NCBI GenBank assembly: GCA_900541505.1
Contig: UQKK01000010.1
Coordinates: 23,806-87,805, forward strand
Direction of reading: 5' to 3'
DNA: 64,000 nt
Origin: an uncultured Ruminococcus sp.
GTDB taxonomy: Bacteria > Bacillota > Clostridia > Lachnospirales > Lachnospiraceae
In this document: positions 45,481-53,737 of the stretch, in pieces
Numbering within the stretch: the stretch's first letter is position 1
Layout of the letters: each line of letters opens with the position of its first letter
Translations under genes and position numbers: made by a program
The notes under the pieces: model-generated
The model's input: only the letters and a program-made list of their open reading frames with translations
Database searches by the model: none
What the model was told of the DNA's origin: nothing

Positions 45481-46677
45481 ATGGACAAAATCAAGATGAC
45501 GACACCGCTGGTTGAGATGGACGGGGACGAGATGACGAGGATTCTCTGGAAGATGATTAAGGATAATCTGCTCACACCGTACATCGATTTAAAGACCGAG
45601 TACTATGACTTGGGACTGGAGCACCGCAACGCCACAAACGACCAGGTGACAGTGGATTCCGCGAACGCGACGAAGAAATATAAAGTGGCCGTTAAATGTG
45701 CGACTATCACTCCGAACGCGGCGAGAATGGACGAGTATGATTTGAAGGAAATGTGGAAGAGCCCCAACGGGACCATCCGTGCCATCCTGGACGGCACCGT
45801 TTTCCGTGCGCCCATCGTAGTCAAGGGAATTGAGCCCTGTGTGAAGAACTGGAAGAAGCCCATCACCATTGCCAGACATGCTTACGGGGATGTGTACAAG
45901 GGCACAGAGATGAAGATTCCGGGCGCCGGGAAGGTTGAACTGGTCTACACCGCAGCGGACGGAAGTGAAGAGAGAGAGCTCATCCATGAATTTGACGGGG
46001 CGGGCATCGTGCAGGGTATGCACAATGTCAACAAGTCCATCGAGAGTTTTGCCAGAAGCTGCTTTAACTACGCGCTGGATACAAAGCAGGATTTGTGGTT
46101 TGCGACAAAGGATACGATTTCCAAGAAATACGACCACACCTTCAAGGATATTTTCCAGGAAATCTACGATGCAGAGTATGACGAAAAATTTAAAGCCGCA
46201 GGGATTGAGTATTTCTACACCCTCATCGACGATGCGGTGGCAAGAGTTATGAAATCCCAGGGCGGTTACATCTGGGCTTGTAAGAATTATGACGGAGATG
46301 TCATGAGTGATATGGTATCCTCCGCCTTCGGTTCCCTGGCTATGATGACCTCCGTGCTCGTCTCCCCGGAAGGGTACTATGAGTATGAGGCGGCACACGG
46401 CACCGTACAGCGCCACTATTACAAGCACTTGAAGGGTGAGGAGACTTCCACCAACTCTGTGGCTACCATCTTCGCATGGACCGGAGCGCTGCGCAAACGC
46501 GGAGAGCTGGATGGAAATCAGGAGCTTATGGAGTTCGCGGACAGACTGGAGAAAGCGACCATTGACACCATCGAGTCCGGTTCCATGACAAAAGACCTGG
46601 CGCTGATTACCACGATTGAGAATCCGAATGTACTGAACAGTGAGGACTTCATCAAGGCGATTGCCGAGAGATTATAA
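45481..46677 (+). CDS. icd: NADP-dependent isocitrate dehydrogenase (type II, homodimeric)
   Basis: It converts isocitrate to 2-oxoglutarate and CO2. The 398-residue protein resembles the eukaryotic-type enzyme: VEMDGDEMTRILW, AVKCATITPN, the substrate loop SPNGTIRAILDGTVFR, DDAVARVMKSQGGYIWACKNYDGDV with the metal Asp residues, and AAHGTVQRHY, which sets NADP preference. The length is typical. The start follows AAGGAGGAAATGAA, 12 bases after gntR. With the citrate synthase-like gene it supplies 2-oxoglutarate for glutamate; aconitase must be encoded elsewhere. Confidence 0.95.
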   Translation: MDKIKMTTPLVEMDGDEMTRILWKMIKDNLLTPYIDLKTEYYDLGLEHRNATNDQVTVDSANATKKYKVAVKCATITPNAARMDEYDLKEMWKSPNGTIRAILDGTVFRAPIVVKGIEPCVKNWKKPITIARHAYGDVYKGTEMKIPGAGKVELVYTAADGSEERELIHEFDGAGIVQGMHNVNKSIESFARSCFNYALDTKQDLWFATKDTISKKYDHTFKDIFQEIYDAEYDEKFKAAGIEYFYTLIDDAVARVMKSQGGYIWACKNYDGDVMSDMVSSAFGSLAMMTSVLVSPEGYYEYEAAHGTVQRHYYKHLKGEETSTNSVATIFAWTGALRKRGELDGNQELMEFADRLEKATIDTIESGSMTKDLALITTIENPNVLNSEDFIKAIAERL

Positions 46678-46715
46678 GAATAGGAAACGAAGTTTCATAT
46701 TTATAAAATGAATAA

Positions 46716-46792
46716 AAAAGAGGGCATTTCCCAAGTCTGTATACACCCTTGTAAAGAGAGGGTATTAACAGGCTTTGGGAAAGCCCTCTTTT
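46716..46792. terminator. bidirectional terminator between icd and the ABC-F gene
   Basis: AAAAGAGGGC-a-TTTCCCAA pairs with TTGGGAAA-GCCCTCTTTT around an inner ACCCT/AGGGT hairpin, giving a 77-base structure with A tract on one side and T tract on the other. It can end transcription of both convergent genes. Confidence 0.85.
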
Positions 46793-46807
46793 GTTTGGCG
46801 CGGCAGA

Positions 46808-48733
46808 CTATTCCGCCAGCTCACCCCAGAGCTCATACAGCTCCTCCAGTTTACAGTCATTCTCGTGTTTTTCCTGCGCCAGCTCCTGGCAGCGCACGGA
46901 ATTGGAATATACCTCCTCCTGGGTCATGAGGGTGTCGATGGTCTGGTTTCTCTCTTCCAGGCGGGAGATTTCTTCCTCTGTCTTTTTCAACTCATTTTTG
47001 CGTTTGCGTTCCTTCGCCTGCTGTTCCTTTTGCTGCTGCCAGCTTAAGCGGGAGTCAGAGACAGGCGCCTCGGCAAGAGAAGCGGCGGCAGTCTCGGATT
47101 TCGTCTCCGGAGCGTAGGCTTTTGTCAGTTCTTCCTTTTTCTCCAGATAGTAATCGTAATTTCCGATATAGTTGACAAAGGTCTGGTTTACCAATTCCAG
47201 AATCCTTGTGGCGGTCTGATTGATAAAATAACGGTCATGGGAGACATAGAGCACGGTTCCGGTGTAGTCATTCAGGGCGTGCTCCAGAATCTCCTTGGAG
47301 GTGATGTCCAGGTGGTTGGTAGGCTCGTCGAGGATAAGGAAATTCGCCTCTGAGAGCATGAGCTTTGCCAGGGAAACTCTGCCTTTCTCCCCGCCGGATA
47401 ATTCGTGTATGGGCTTGAACACCTCGTCCCCGGTAAACTGAAATGCCGCCAGGGTATTGCGAATCTGGGTGTTGTTAAGCTGCGGGTAATCGTCCGATAT
47501 TTCATCAAAGATGGTCTTCTCATCGTGGAGCACATGGTGTTCCTGGTCATAGTAACCGATTTTTACTTTGGAACCCAGCGTAAAGGAACCGGAATCCGCG
47601 GGGAGGACCTGGTTTAAAATCTTTAACAGTGTGGTCTTTCCCGTGCCGTTGTCCCCGATGACTGCCACATGTTCTCCCCGACGCAGTTCAAAGCTGACGT
47701 CCGAAAAAAGAGTCTGAGTGTCAAAGGCTTTGGAGAGATGGTCCACACTGAGGACATCGTTTCCGCTGACAAAGGAGGGCTCCAGCGTCAGATGCATCTC
47801 CTTGACTGCATCCACCGGTTTCTCGACCGGCGTGATTTTCTCCAACATCTTTTCCCGGCTCTCCGCACGCTTGATGGATTTCTCCCGGTTGAAGGAGCGG
47901 AGCTTTTCGATGACAGCCTGCTGGTGTTTGATTTCCCGCTGCTGATTTAAGTATTCTTTTAGGAGGGCATCCCGAATCTGCTGCTTTTTCTGAGCGTAGG
48001 CTTTATAATTTCCAGAGTACATGCGAAGGGTGCCCTGTTCAATCTCCACCACCTTTGTGACCACACGATTTAAGAAAAAGCGGTCATGGGAGACGATGAA
48101 GACGGCTCCGGAGTAATTGATGAGATAAGTCTCCAGCCAGGCGATGGAATTTAAGTCCAGGTGGTTGGTGGGCTCATCGAGGAGCAGAATGTCGGGCTGG
48201 GTGAGCAAAAGTTTTCCCAGAGCGACACGGGTCTTCTGTCCGCCAGAGAGGGTGTCGGTCTGCTTGGAAAAGTCGGTTTCCGCAAAGCCGAGTCCCTTTA
48301 AAACCCCGGTAATCTCACTTTCATAGGCGTATCCGTTCTGGGACTCAAAGGAGGAGACCAGACGGTTGTAAGTCTCAAGTCTTCCCTTTAAGGCATCCCC
48401 TGTGAGGTTTTTCAGCTCCACCTCAATAGCGCGGATTTGCTTCTCCATCTCAATCAAATGCGCTTTGGCGGTCTTTAATTCCTCATAAATGGTATTCCCC
48501 GAGGAGAGATTCTGATGCTGGGCGAGGTAGCCGATGGTCCTGCCCTTGGCGAGGATGACCTCCCCCGCGTCGGAGGGTTCCTCCCCCATGATGATTTTAA
48601 AAAGCGTGGATTTCCCCGCTCCGTTGACTCCCACGAGAGCTGCCTTTTCCCGCTCTTCTATATGAAAGGAGCCGTCCCGTACAATGAGGTGCTCCCCAAA
48701 AGATTTCGTGATATTGTGACATGCGAGTATCAT
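46808..48733 (-). CDS. ABC-F family ATPase (YdiF/Uup-like ribosome-associated)
   Basis: ABC-F proteins have two ABC domains on one chain and no membrane part; they act on the ribosome. The 641-residue protein has Walker A GVNGAGKST (35-43) and GDNGTGKTT (about 355), signatures LSGGQKTR and LSGGEKGR, both DEPTNHLD boxes, a charged linker between the domains and a coiled-coil-like Lys/Glu-rich C-terminus. This layout fits YdiF-type housekeeping factors. An antibiotic-resistance role is possible for the family, but the domain order does not prove it. The ATG follows AGGAGGAAATC. It is divergent from rex. Confidence 0.9.
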   Translation of the reverse strand: MILACHNITKSFGEHLIVRDGSFHIEEREKAALVGVNGAGKSTLFKIIMGEEPSDAGEVILAKGRTIGYLAQHQNLSSGNTIYEELKTAKAHLIEMEKQIRAIEVELKNLTGDALKGRLETYNRLVSSFESQNGYAYESEITGVLKGLGFAETDFSKQTDTLSGGQKTRVALGKLLLTQPDILLLDEPTNHLDLNSIAWLETYLINYSGAVFIVSHDRFFLNRVVTKVVEIEQGTLRMYSGNYKAYAQKKQQIRDALLKEYLNQQREIKHQQAVIEKLRSFNREKSIKRAESREKMLEKITPVEKPVDAVKEMHLTLEPSFVSGNDVLSVDHLSKAFDTQTLFSDVSFELRRGEHVAVIGDNGTGKTTLLKILNQVLPADSGSFTLGSKVKIGYYDQEHHVLHDEKTIFDEISDDYPQLNNTQIRNTLAAFQFTGDEVFKPIHELSGGEKGRVSLAKLMLSEANFLILDEPTNHLDITSKEILEHALNDYTGTVLYVSHDRYFINQTATRILELVNQTFVNYIGNYDYYLEKKEELTKAYAPETKSETAAASLAEAPVSDSRLSWQQQKEQQAKERKRKNELKKTEEEISRLEERNQTIDTLMTQEEVYSNSVRCQELAQEKHENDCKLEELYELWGELAE

Positions 48734-48785
48734 GATTTCCTCCTGATATCCTTGGTATCTCTGCGTTTTGATGCATACATAGTCA

Positions 48786-48813
48786 ATTATAGAGGATTAC
48801 AAATAAAATTCAA
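48786..48813 (-). promoter_or_regulatory. promoter of the ABC-F gene
   Basis: Read leftward, TTGAAT (48813-48808) and TATAAT (48791-48786) are 16 bases apart. It lies back to back with the rex promoter with only 7 bases between their -35 boxes, and the two share a near-mirror GTCAAnTATAG sequence. Confidence 0.65.
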
Positions 48814-48820
48814 CTATAAT

Positions 48821-48849
48821 TTGACATCATATTAACAATTTTATATAAT
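48821..48849 (+). promoter_or_regulatory. rex promoter with overlapping Rex-like operator
   Basis: TTGACA (48821-48826) and TATAAT (48844-48849) are 17 bases apart. The 18-base window 48821-48838 fits the Rex consensus TTGTTAA-N4-TTAACAA perfectly in its right half (TTAACAA, 48832-48838) and partly in its left half, so autoregulation by Rex is likely. Confidence 0.7.
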
Positions 48850-48875
48850 AAGGCGTATAGAAAGTTTGGAGGGCG

Positions 48876-49526
48876 ATGACTGTGGAAGAAAGAGGAATAT
48901 CCCGTGCAGTGATAGGAAGGCTGCCAAGGTATTACAGATATTTAGGAGAACTGTTAGAAGCGGGCGTGGAGCGAATTTCCTCCAGCGATTTGAGCAAGAA
49001 GATGCACGTGACAGCGTCGCAGATACGGCAGGATTTGAACAACTTCGGCGGCTTCGGACAGCAGGGATACGGATATAATGTGAAGTATTTATATACAGAG
49101 ATTGGCAAGATACTGGGGCTGAACAGAGAACATCCCATCATCATTATCGGAGCAGGTAATTTGGGACAGGCGCTCGCCAATTATGCGTCTTTTGAGAAGA
49201 GCGGATTTATCTTAAAGGGGCTCTTCGATGTGAATCCGCGTCTGGAGGGGGTTGCCATCCGGGGGATTCCGGTGCGCATGATGGACGATTTGGGCGATTT
49301 CCTTAAGAAAAATGAGATTGAGATAGCGATTCTTACGATACCGAAGTCCAAGGCGATAGAAGTCGCGGAGTTCCTTGTGGACAACGGGATTCGGGCAATC
49401 TGGAATTTCGCGCACACCGACCTGAATCTGCCGGAGGACGTCATCGTAGAGAATGTCCATCTCTCAGACAGTTTGATGAAACTCTCTTATAATATCAGCA
49501 GATATCAGGAGGAACACAGGAAATAG
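48876..49526 (+). CDS. rex: redox-sensing transcriptional repressor Rex
   Basis: Rex represses fermentation genes and leaves DNA when the NADH/NAD+ ratio rises. The 216-residue protein has an N-terminal winged helix (about 1-75, with SRAVIGRLPRYYRYL and VTASQIRQDLNNFGGFG) and a Rossmann domain with GAGNLG (92-97). The C-terminal helix for domain swapping is present. The ATG follows TTGGAGGGCG. Likely targets visible here are its own promoter and the iron alcohol dehydrogenase at the right edge. Confidence 0.96.
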   Translation: MTVEERGISRAVIGRLPRYYRYLGELLEAGVERISSSDLSKKMHVTASQIRQDLNNFGGFGQQGYGYNVKYLYTEIGKILGLNREHPIIIIGAGNLGQALANYASFEKSGFILKGLFDVNPRLEGVAIRGIPVRMMDDLGDFLKKNEIEIAILTIPKSKAIEVAEFLVDNGIRAIWNFAHTDLNLPEDVIVENVHLSDSLMKLSYNISRYQEEHRK

Positions 49527-49542
49527 TGACAGGAGATTACAG

Positions 49543-49570
49543 CGTGTAAGGAGGGCAGCCTTTTTACACG
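49543..49570 (+). terminator. probable terminator of rex
   Basis: CGTGTAAGG pairs with CC-tt-TTTACACG and is followed by the T-rich TTATTTCTTG. The stem has a small bulge and the T run is broken, so strength is uncertain. Confidence 0.55.
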
Positions 49571-49583
49571 TTATTTCTTGTTG

Positions 49584-49600
49584 TATAGGAAATTCCTCCG
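49584..49600. repeat. half copy of the intergenic palindromic element
   Basis: TATAGGAAATTCCTCCG matches 43175-43191 at 16 of 17 bases. Both lie directly after a terminator, but here the right arm is missing and a GGGCGGGG run follows. Confidence 0.6.
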
Positions 49601-49657
49601 GGCGGGGATTTGAAGTGGGCTTGCACACTTTGATTATTAGGAAAGGCAGGAGAGACT

Positions 49658-51163
49658 ATGAGATATCTTCCCGACGGGACATGGATGCAGCGGGCGGACA
49701 GCCACACCATACAGGAGATAGGGATTCCCTCCATGGTTTTGATGGAGCGGGCGGCGTTAAAGACCGTGGAAGTGATGGAGCAGGAGGGTATAAATCTCTC
49801 CTCGGCTCTCATCGTGTGCGGGAGCGGCAACAACGGCGGGGACGGATTCGCCGTTGCCAGACTGTTAAAAGAGAAAGGATTTGTACCCACGGTAGTGTTT
49901 GCCGGGCGGGAGACTTCGCTCAGCGCAGAATGCCGCGCGCAGAAGGAGATTGTGGAAAAACTGGGGATTCTGCCATGCACGGAAATCCCCCAGGCGGAAT
50001 ATACTGTTGTAATAGACGCCCTTTTCGGCGTGGGTTTGAGCCGGAACATCGAGGGGCGTTACGCGCAGATATTAGAGCAGATGAACGAGATACAGGCGAA
50101 AAAAGTGGCAGTGGATGTACCTTCGGGGGTCCACGCCGCCACCGGTAAAATCATGGGGACAGCGTTTCGCGCGGATTTGACGGTCACCTTTGCCTGTGAA
50201 AAGATGGGGTGTGTTTTCTATCCGGGAAAATCCTATTCCGGAAAAACCGTTCCTGTGGATATCGGCATAGGGACAGAGATTTTCAAGAAACAAGAAGAAG
50301 TCGCTTATACGTTTGATAAAGAGGATTTGGGAAGACTGCTTCCCAAGCGTAAGCCAGATTCCCACAAGGGAACTTACGGCAAAGTGCTCATGATAACGGG
50401 GAGCAGAGGCATGGCGGGAGCAGCGTATCTGTCGGCAAAAGCTGCCTACACAGTGGGCGCGGGACTGGTGCAGATTTATACAGACAGAGAGAATCGGGCA
50501 ATCCTCCAGGGACTGCTGCCGGAAGCCATCCTATCTGTGTACGAAGAAGGAGGCGAGAACCAGGAACAGCTTTCCCGTCTGTTAGAATGGGCGGACGTGG
50601 TCTGCATCGGCTGCGGACTCGGACAGAGCAAAACAGCGGAGGCACTGCTTGCGCAGACACTTTGTGAGGCGAAGGTGCCCTGCATCGTGGACGCAGACGG
50701 GCTGAATCTTTTAAGCCGCCATATGGATTTTGTCAGAGAGAAAAAAAGCCCGGTCATTCTCACCCCGCACATGGCGGAGATGGCGAGACTCTCCGGCTGT
50801 ACCGTGGGAGAAATCAAGGAAGACCGCATGGGGAAGCTTGATTCTTTTGCGGAAATGTACGATGTAATCTGTGCCCTGAAGGACAGCCGCACGGTGGTGG
50901 CAAAAAAGGGCAGACAGAAGTTCGTCAATACAGCGGGAAACAACGCCATGGCAAAAGCCGGCTCCGGGGATGTGCTCGCCGGGGTCATCACAGGACTTAT
51001 GGCACAGCATATGGAGCCTTTTGAGGGCTGCGCGCTGGGGGTATATCTCCACGCCTGCGGCGGAGACGAGGCGAGAGAAGAAAAAGGAAATTACAGCGTG
51101 ATGGCACAGGACTTGATTTCGGGTGTCCAGGCATGTCTGAAAAAGATAAAGGAGACAAAATAA
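49658..51163 (+). CDS. nnrDE: bifunctional NAD(P)H-hydrate epimerase / ADP-dependent NAD(P)H-hydrate dehydratase
   Basis: The protein repairs damaged NADH and NADPH hydrates. The 501 residues split into an N-terminal YjeF epimerase domain (1-215, with GNNGGDG at 57-63 and the VDALFGVGLSRNIEG block) and a C-terminal ribokinase-like dehydratase (about 225-501) with GTYGKVLMITGSRGMAGAA, DADGLNLL and the catalytic AGSGDVLAG near 431-441. Fusion of the two is common in bacteria. The ATG follows AAGGCAGGAGAG. It is 2 bases upstream of alr. Confidence 0.95.
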   Translation: MRYLPDGTWMQRADSHTIQEIGIPSMVLMERAALKTVEVMEQEGINLSSALIVCGSGNNGGDGFAVARLLKEKGFVPTVVFAGRETSLSAECRAQKEIVEKLGILPCTEIPQAEYTVVIDALFGVGLSRNIEGRYAQILEQMNEIQAKKVAVDVPSGVHAATGKIMGTAFRADLTVTFACEKMGCVFYPGKSYSGKTVPVDIGIGTEIFKKQEEVAYTFDKEDLGRLLPKRKPDSHKGTYGKVLMITGSRGMAGAAYLSAKAAYTVGAGLVQIYTDRENRAILQGLLPEAILSVYEEGGENQEQLSRLLEWADVVCIGCGLGQSKTAEALLAQTLCEAKVPCIVDADGLNLLSRHMDFVREKKSPVILTPHMAEMARLSGCTVGEIKEDRMGKLDSFAEMYDVICALKDSRTVVAKKGRQKFVNTAGNNAMAKAGSGDVLAGVITGLMAQHMEPFEGCALGVYLHACGGDEAREEKGNYSVMAQDLISGVQACLKKIKETK

Positions 51164-51165
51164 AA

Positions 51166-52329
51166 ATGAAATCATACAGCAGGGTATGCGCTCACATTGA
51201 TTTGGATGCGGTAGCCCACAATATGGAGCAGTTAAAGCAGAGGATTGGGAAAAGCGGGAAGATGGTGGCTGTGGTGAAGACAGACGGTTACGGACACGGC
51301 GCCATTCCCATCTCACGTATGTTTGAGGAACAGGAGGATGTGTGGGGATTTGCCACAGCGTCTCTGGAGGAGGCGCTGCTCCTTCGAAGAGCAGGGGTCA
51401 AAAAGCCCATCCTTGTGCTGGGATGTATTTTCCCGGACCAGTATGAGACAATGATAGACTATGAAATCCGCTCGGCAGTCTACATGGAAGAGACTGCCCT
51501 TGAGATGGCGCGAATTGCCGAAAAACTGGGGAAAAACGCCTATTTTCACATCAAGATTGACACAGGTATGGGGCGCATCGGATTTCCGGTCAGCGAGGAG
51601 AGTGTAGAGAAGATTAAACGGATACATATGCTGAAGCATGTCTGTCTGGAAGGGATGTTTACCCATTTTGCCAAGGCGGATGAGACAGACAAGGCATATA
51701 CTTTGAGACAGCACGAGAAATTTCTCTGGATGAAGCAGAGGATGGCGGAGGAAAAGATAGAGATTCCTTATTATGACTGCGACAACAGCGCGGGAATCAT
51801 CGACCTGCCGGATATGCATCACGATTTGGTGAGGGCGGGAATTGCCATGTACGGCATTTATCCGTCGGAGGAGGTCAAGAGGGAGTCCGTGGCTTTAAGA
51901 CCGGCTCTTGCGCTGTCCAGCCATATCATCTATGTGAAGGACGTAGCGCCGGGGACATCCATCAGCTACGGCGGCACGTTTATCGCAGAAAAGCCCATGA
52001 GGGTGGCGACTATTCCGGTGGGATACGGAGACGGGTATCCCCGTTCTCTCTCCAACAAAGCGGATGTCCTCATCCGCGGCAGACGGGCGAGGATACTGGG
52101 GAGAATCTGCATGGACCAGTTCATGGTGGATGTGACAGATATCCCGGACGCTGCCTTTTTGGACCCCGTGGTACTGGTGGGAAGAGACGGCAAGGAAGAA
52201 ATCACAGTGGAAGAATTAAGCCGCATAAGCGGCAGATTTCCCTATGAGTTTGTGTGCTGTTTGGGAAAACGGATTCCGAGAAATTACTATAAAGATGGAA
52301 AATTGACGGAGCAGGCGGACTTCTTCTGA
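51166..52329 (+). CDS. alr: alanine racemase
   Basis: Alr interconverts L- and D-alanine for peptidoglycan, with PLP. The 387-residue protein has HIDLDAVAHN, the PLP lysine K38 in VKTDGYGHGA, KIDTGMGRIGF and the C-terminal MDQFMVDVT block. The start ATG 51166 follows AAAGGAGAC; an in-frame ATG at 51133 lies inside nnrDE. Its place after nnrDE and before a MazF-type toxin gene recalls the alr-ndoA region of Bacillus. Confidence 0.95.
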   Translation: MKSYSRVCAHIDLDAVAHNMEQLKQRIGKSGKMVAVVKTDGYGHGAIPISRMFEEQEDVWGFATASLEEALLLRRAGVKKPILVLGCIFPDQYETMIDYEIRSAVYMEETALEMARIAEKLGKNAYFHIKIDTGMGRIGFPVSEESVEKIKRIHMLKHVCLEGMFTHFAKADETDKAYTLRQHEKFLWMKQRMAEEKIEIPYYDCDNSAGIIDLPDMHHDLVRAGIAMYGIYPSEEVKRESVALRPALALSSHIIYVKDVAPGTSISYGGTFIAEKPMRVATIPVGYGDGYPRSLSNKADVLIRGRRARILGRICMDQFMVDVTDIPDAAFLDPVVLVGRDGKEEITVEELSRISGRFPYEFVCCLGKRIPRNYYKDGKLTEQADFF

Positions 52330-52449
52330 AGACGCAGGCGTGCCCCTTTTTTGAATACCTCCGGAAAAAATGGAAATACTGACAGATAGTACCTGAAACA
52401 TGTGCTTTCAAAGGTACAGGAAAAGTTTGAAAATCGGAGCGTGAATACA

Positions 52450-52797
52450 TTGATTATCAGAAGAGGGGATATCTACTACGCGGATTTGAGTCCGGTGGTC
52501 GGCTCGGAGCAGGGCGGGATTCGCCCGGTGCTCATCATACAGAATAATGTAGGAAACCGGCACAGCCCGACGGTCATCTGCGCGGCGGTGACATCCAGGA
52601 TGAATAAGGCAAAACTGCCGACACATATTGAAATCAGCGCCAGGGATTACCAGATTGTCAAAAATTCGGTCATCCTGTTAGAACAGATACGGACCATTGA
52701 CAAGCAGAGGCTCAAAGAGTTTGTCTGCCATGTGGATGCGGGGTTGATGAAAAAAGTAGAGGAAGCCATCCGTATCAGCCTTGAGCTTCCTACATAG
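52450..52797 (+). CDS. MazF/PemK-family endoribonuclease toxin (NdoA-like), no antitoxin seen
   Basis: MazF enzymes cut mRNA at short sequences. From the TTG at 52450 the 115-residue protein begins MIIRRGDIYYADLSPVVGSEQGGIRPVLI, exactly the NdoA style, with the catalytic Arg/Thr region (AAVTSR) and LLEQIRTIDKQRL. A CGGAG site lies 10 bases ahead; the in-frame GTGs at 52441 and 52402 lack good sites. In Bacillus the antitoxin gene lies between alr and ndoA; here only 120 bases separate them and no antitoxin frame fits. The toxin may be orphan or controlled by an unlinked partner. Confidence 0.88.
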   Translation: MIIRRGDIYYADLSPVVGSEQGGIRPVLIIQNNVGNRHSPTVICAAVTSRMNKAKLPTHIEISARDYQIVKNSVILLEQIRTIDKQRLKEFVCHVDAGLMKKVEEAIRISLELPT

Positions 52798-52877
52798 GAT
52801 GTGTATGAGCTGCAGTTGCATATAGTGTGAACCGCAGCGCATATGAGTGTGGAGCGAAAATGCATACCGGCGCATAC

Positions 52878-52906
52878 TTTACAGAATAGAAAAAGAGTGA
52901 TAAAAT
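52878..52906 (+). promoter_or_regulatory. promoter of yebC
   Basis: TTTACA (52878-52883) and TAAAAT (52901-52906) are 17 bases apart, 90 bases before yebC. Nothing else is seen in 52798-52996. Confidence 0.6.
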
Positions 52907-52996
52907 TGTAAGGCATGAAAAGGGACAACTGCGGTCTTTTACAGGAAAACGCAGTATCGAAAATACAGGAAGATATGAGAAGAGGAGATTAAAAAG

Positions 52997-53728
52997 ATGT
53001 CAGGACATTCAAAGTTTGCGAATATCAAGCATAAGAAAGAGAAAAACGATGCGGCGAAGGGGAAGATTTTTACAAAAATCGGTAGAGAACTCGCTGTTGC
53101 CGTAAAGGAAGGCGGCGGTCCGGACCCGGCGAACAACAGCCGTCTGCGTGACGTCATTGCCAAGGCGAAATCCAACAACATGCCCAATGACACTATTGAG
53201 CGAAATATTAAGAAAGCGGCGGGAGAAGGTTCCGCTGACAATTACGAGCATATTACATATGAGGGATACGGACCGAACGGGACAGCGATTATCGTAAAGA
53301 CGCTGACAGACAATAAGAACCGTACCGCATCCAATGTGCGCAACGCTTTTACAAAGGGCAGTGGAAATGTCGGCACACCGGGATGTGTCTCCTTTATGTT
53401 TGATGAGAAGGGACAGATTTTCGTGGCAAAAGAAGAGTGTGATATGGATGCCGATGAATTGATGATGATGGCTTTGGATGCCGGAGCAGAAGATTTTGTG
53501 GAGGACGAGGAGAGCTATGAAATTCTCACCACACCGGAGGACTTCAGTGAAGTGCGCTTAAAGCTCGAAGAGGCAGGTATACCGATGGCGGATGCGGAAG
53601 TGACCATGATACCGCAGACTTATGTGGAACTTACATCGGAAGAAGATATTAAGAACATTCAGAAAACACTGGATTTGCTGGAGGAAGATGACGACGTTCA
53701 GGATGTATATCACAACTGGAACGAGTAA
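52997..53728 (+). CDS. YebC/PmpR-family protein (DNA-binding regulator or translation factor)
   Basis: This 243-residue protein begins with the unmistakable MSGHSKFANIKHKKEKNDAAKGKIFTKIGRE and has NNSRLRDVIAKAKSNNMPNDTIERNIKKA, GYGPNGTAI and a three-domain layout with an acidic C-terminus. YebC relatives have been described as transcription regulators and, more recently, as ribosome-associated factors for proline-rich stretches; the sequence does not decide. The ATG follows AGAGGAGATTAAAAAG. The next gene starts 9 bases later. Confidence 0.93.
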   Translation: MSGHSKFANIKHKKEKNDAAKGKIFTKIGRELAVAVKEGGGPDPANNSRLRDVIAKAKSNNMPNDTIERNIKKAAGEGSADNYEHITYEGYGPNGTAIIVKTLTDNKNRTASNVRNAFTKGSGNVGTPGCVSFMFDEKGQIFVAKEECDMDADELMMMALDAGAEDFVEDEESYEILTTPEDFSEVRLKLEEAGIPMADAEVTMIPQTYVELTSEEDIKNIQKTLDLLEEDDDVQDVYHNWNE

Positions 53729-53737
53729 GGAGGCAAT

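Noticed and set aside
46716..46792. 77-base structured region as a small RNA gene
   Set aside because: It fits a bidirectional terminator between convergent genes; no promoter points at it.
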